A stretch of 64,000 bases of DNA, taken from assembly GCA_020086605.1 (NCBI GenBank), contig JACBWW010000048.1:835002-899001 (forward strand). Direction: 5' to 3'. Both the position numbers and the translations under genes were made by a program. Shown one piece after another: positions 61,903-64,000 of the stretch (the first letter of the stretch is position 1; the number at the start of each line of letters is the position of its first letter). This DNA is from Lanius collurio (lineage: Eukaryota > Chordata > Aves > Passeriformes > Laniidae). A model generated the notes under the pieces. That model was not told where the DNA came from. It saw nothing but the letters and a program-made list of their open reading frames with translations, and did not search any database.

Positions 61903-63290
61903 CTAGAAACAGAAAAAAAATTATTCCAAGTCACCAAAAGAGACATCATATAGATGAAATTTAATCTTTTCTTGTAAATTTTTAAATTTACCTAGAGAAC
62001 TTAAAGGTCTAAAAAAGAAGCTACTTAGGAATTGCCTTCTAATGCACACTATTTTCTAAAAAAATAATGCTGTCAACTGCCATTACCATTTACTAAAAGA
62101 GCAACTGATGTTTGCTTGTGTTACATCCTGTATCTGAGCAGCTTTAAGCTTATACATTTTACCCTGCTTTCAAGAAAGGCTCAAATACATAAATATAGTT
62201 ACCTTTGGAGTTTACTTTATATAACTTATGGTAATTATTACCCCATCCATACAGATAAATTATTAACACAAAATTCAGAAGAATAACACTAATCATAACT
62301 GCATAAATCACACTACCAATTATTTGATTAAGAACATTAGTACTTTTATTACTGAATAACTCAACCCAGTCAACAAGACACAGTTGTTGAAGACTGACAT
62401 TGGTAGGTTTTAAACCAGTTATGGGACAAACACGCAAAGGAGGGCAGCAGGAATGGTAAACCAGTGAAAGCCATGGAAGCAGTAAAATAGCCCTCCATTA
62501 CTGATATACACAGTTAAATGCACATGCAAGTATATGTTTAAGCACAGACACAAATACAAAATATGCATGAGTATAGAAAAATGTTAAGTTAAAAATAAAG
62601 TATGCAGCCTTTCAGAATAGAAGCAAGACAGGCTTCCCCTTCACGTGCCAAAAATACTCAAAACATAAAAATCATGACTGTGATGTTTAGGTAAACAATG
62701 AAGAATGAAAATCCTTTAAAAGGCAAGTTTTTTTTTAAAACCACAGTTACCCTCTACTAGTTAAACAGGTAAATATTCATATATGAAAAGCTCTACATAT
62801 ACACACATCACAAAATCCCCTCTGGTTAGTCTTCAGAAAGGTTCAAAGCACAGGTTAAGGGGGTAAAAGCAATATGTAAAGATTATGTTAACAAGCTGCA
62901 TGTACCTGTTTACAAGTACTGCTGCATACTGTTAGATCTGAGGTTGTAGAAATGAGGTGATAAACCATAAAGAAGAAACCTATATGTGAAATTATGCAGG
63001 TAAGGGGACAAATGGTGACTATAATAAAAATTTGTGTGTTTTGGTTGTGTTTTTTTTCCTTCAGAAGAGCTAGTCTAACTAATTTTTTTTCTACAAAATA
63101 TATTATTTGTATCATTTTCCGCTTCATGTGGAATTCAGTTGTATTCATTGCCTCCTCTATTGAACAGTTAATTTTCTTGATTTAAAAGCGAGTCACATTG
63201 AATTACATTTTACAAACTGAAGCATAGCAAGTTGCATACACATCTGACTTTTAAAAATAAATTTATAAGCTTTTTAAACTAGAGTATTAC
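61903..63290 (-). other. MZT1: MZT1 intron 2
   Basis: This intron lies between exon 2 and the last coding exon, with a GT donor at 63289-63290 and an AG acceptor at 61903-61904 on the minus strand. It is AT-rich with no recognised repeat. It holds a 92-codon open frame in the MZT1 sense (62159-62437) with a hydrophobic middle, discussed under findings; I do not call it a gene. Confidence 0.85.
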
Positions 63291-63436
63291 CTTTAGAGCT
63301 TCTGTAGCCTTACGCAATTCTTTAATAACAGATGATAATGCTTCTGGATTTATCCCTTGTTCACAAAGTCGCACACAAATAGACAATGTCTCCATATCCA
63401 AGCCAGTGTTTAATATTCTTGAAATCTCAAACAGAA
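63291..63436 (-). CDS. MZT1: MZT1 exon 2 (mitotic-spindle organizing protein 1, MOZART1)
   Basis: MZT1 is a very small protein that binds the N-terminal regions of gamma-tubulin complex proteins and helps recruit and activate the gamma-tubulin ring complex at centrosomes and spindle poles. Read on the minus strand, the exon gives 48 uninterrupted codons, starting [15 protein letters not shown] and ending [11 protein letters not shown]. This matches human residues 28-75 almost exactly as I know the protein. A T-rich tract and AG acceptor (63437-63440) precede the exon and a GT donor (63289-63290) follows. The 146 bases equal two bases of a split codon plus 48 codons, so the upstream intron is phase 1 and the downstream intron phase 0. 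The split codon would be Val (G from exon 1, TT here). The helical core of the family is intact. Exon 1, with the start codon and the Ala-rich N-terminus, lies beyond the right edge. Confidence 0.97.
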
Positions 63437-64000
63437 CTGCAACAAAAAAAAATGAAAGCAGTTTAGTTCCTAGAGACTACAAAATTTCAATGATCAAAAT
63501 TGTGCTTCATCAACATTTAACTACTACAGTACTTCTACGGTGTGAACATGGCAGATGGCCATTGCTGTTTGAACTTTAACAACATTTATGTTCAATTTTC
63601 CAGCATAAGCCAAAAGCTACAGCTTTTAACATAAACACCATGCTTTCTTGGTTCAGTAAATTTAATATTGGATAATGGGGTTTGAAAATCGCAACAAAAA
63701 AATAAAAAAATAAGTGAAGAATTCAACAGTTAAACTGCCTGCCAATTAGGTAAAAGGTAGGCTATAAGACCCCTCTGTGCTTTTGGACCCCAGATACTGA
63801 TTAAGCCCTTTCTAATCTTTAGGTGTTGAGGCAGTGTCTCTGGCAGAGAGATGCAGCAGTTTCTCCATAACAATCCCGAGCTCTTAACAACTTTACAAAC
63901 AACTGCTAAATGTCTATATCTAAATAAATGCCTATACCTAAATAAAACATACACAGTTACACAGGAAGCCTGGGCTCCTAAATCTAAAGATTAGTGCACT
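63437..64000 (-). other. MZT1: MZT1 intron 1, 3' part (runs off the window)
   Basis: This is intronic sequence upstream of exon 2 on the minus strand, ending in a T-rich polypyrimidine tract (A-run at 63442-63451 on the plus strand) and AG. It contains an imperfect 18-base tandem duplication (63912-63947). No exon 1 sequence is seen before the edge. Confidence 0.75.
63912..63947. repeat. 18-base imperfect tandem duplication in MZT1 intron 1
   Basis: Two adjacent 18-base units of the form G(T/C)CTATA(T/C)CTAAATAAA(T/A), differing at three positions. Confidence 0.8.

Noticed and set aside
1..64000. tRNA, rRNA, CRISPR array, bacterial-type operons or intact endogenous retrovirus
   Set aside because: No cloverleaf, rRNA-like, regularly spaced repeat, or paired LTR with gag-pol sequence was recognised; the window is typical vertebrate intergenic DNA.

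Overview
This window is vertebrate nuclear DNA, almost certainly from a bird. It is AT-rich and largely non-coding, has no operon-like packing of open reading frames, and carries CR1 LINE copies of avian type together with much older CR1 and MIR-like relics shared with other sauropsids. I read it as a gene desert with one protein gene entering at the right edge.

The only protein-coding gene I can support is MZT1 (MOZART1, a small subunit of the gamma-tubulin ring complex), on the minus strand. Exon 2 (63291-63436) and the short last coding exon (61879-61902) are both readable. The splice sites are consensus, the frame closes exactly, and a tandem poly(A) signal lies at 61374-61383. Exon 1 and the promoter lie beyond 64000. 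In human and other amniotes MZT1 sits between DACH1 and BORA/DIS3. MZT1 is transcribed leftwards and no other exon is seen, so bases 1 to about 61350 are most simply the desert on the DACH1 side. That desert is known in mammals for long-range developmental enhancers. This placement is inference from one gene plus known synteny.

Layout. 1-16.7 kb: unique AT-rich DNA with several enhancer-like blocks (3.3, 6.0-6.3, 9.0-10.6, 11.9-12.1, 15.5 kb). 16.7-22.6 kb: repeat cluster, with a long 5'-truncated CR1 (minus) nested in an older CR1 (plus), an amniote MIR relic, a second CR1 (minus) and another degraded repeat. 23.8-28.3 kb: enhancer-like DNA leading into an isolated CpG island (27.35-28.19 kb) with no recognisable coding gene. 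28.3-48 kb: unique sequence with further enhancer-like blocks, the most striking at 41.6-42.4 kb, plus microsatellites. 48-60 kb: older repeats (an uncertain one at 48.4 kb, ancient CR1 at 51.0-52.4 and 58.3-59.2 kb), a younger CR1 at 57.3 kb, and CTCF-like motifs at 50.6, 53.7 and 54.7 kb that could mark a domain border next to MZT1. 61.3-64 kb: 3' half of MZT1.

No tRNA, rRNA, CRISPR array, insertion sequence or intact retrovirus was recognised. Calls of conserved-element type rest on reading composition and motif content by eye; no alignment was possible, so they are hypotheses with low confidence.
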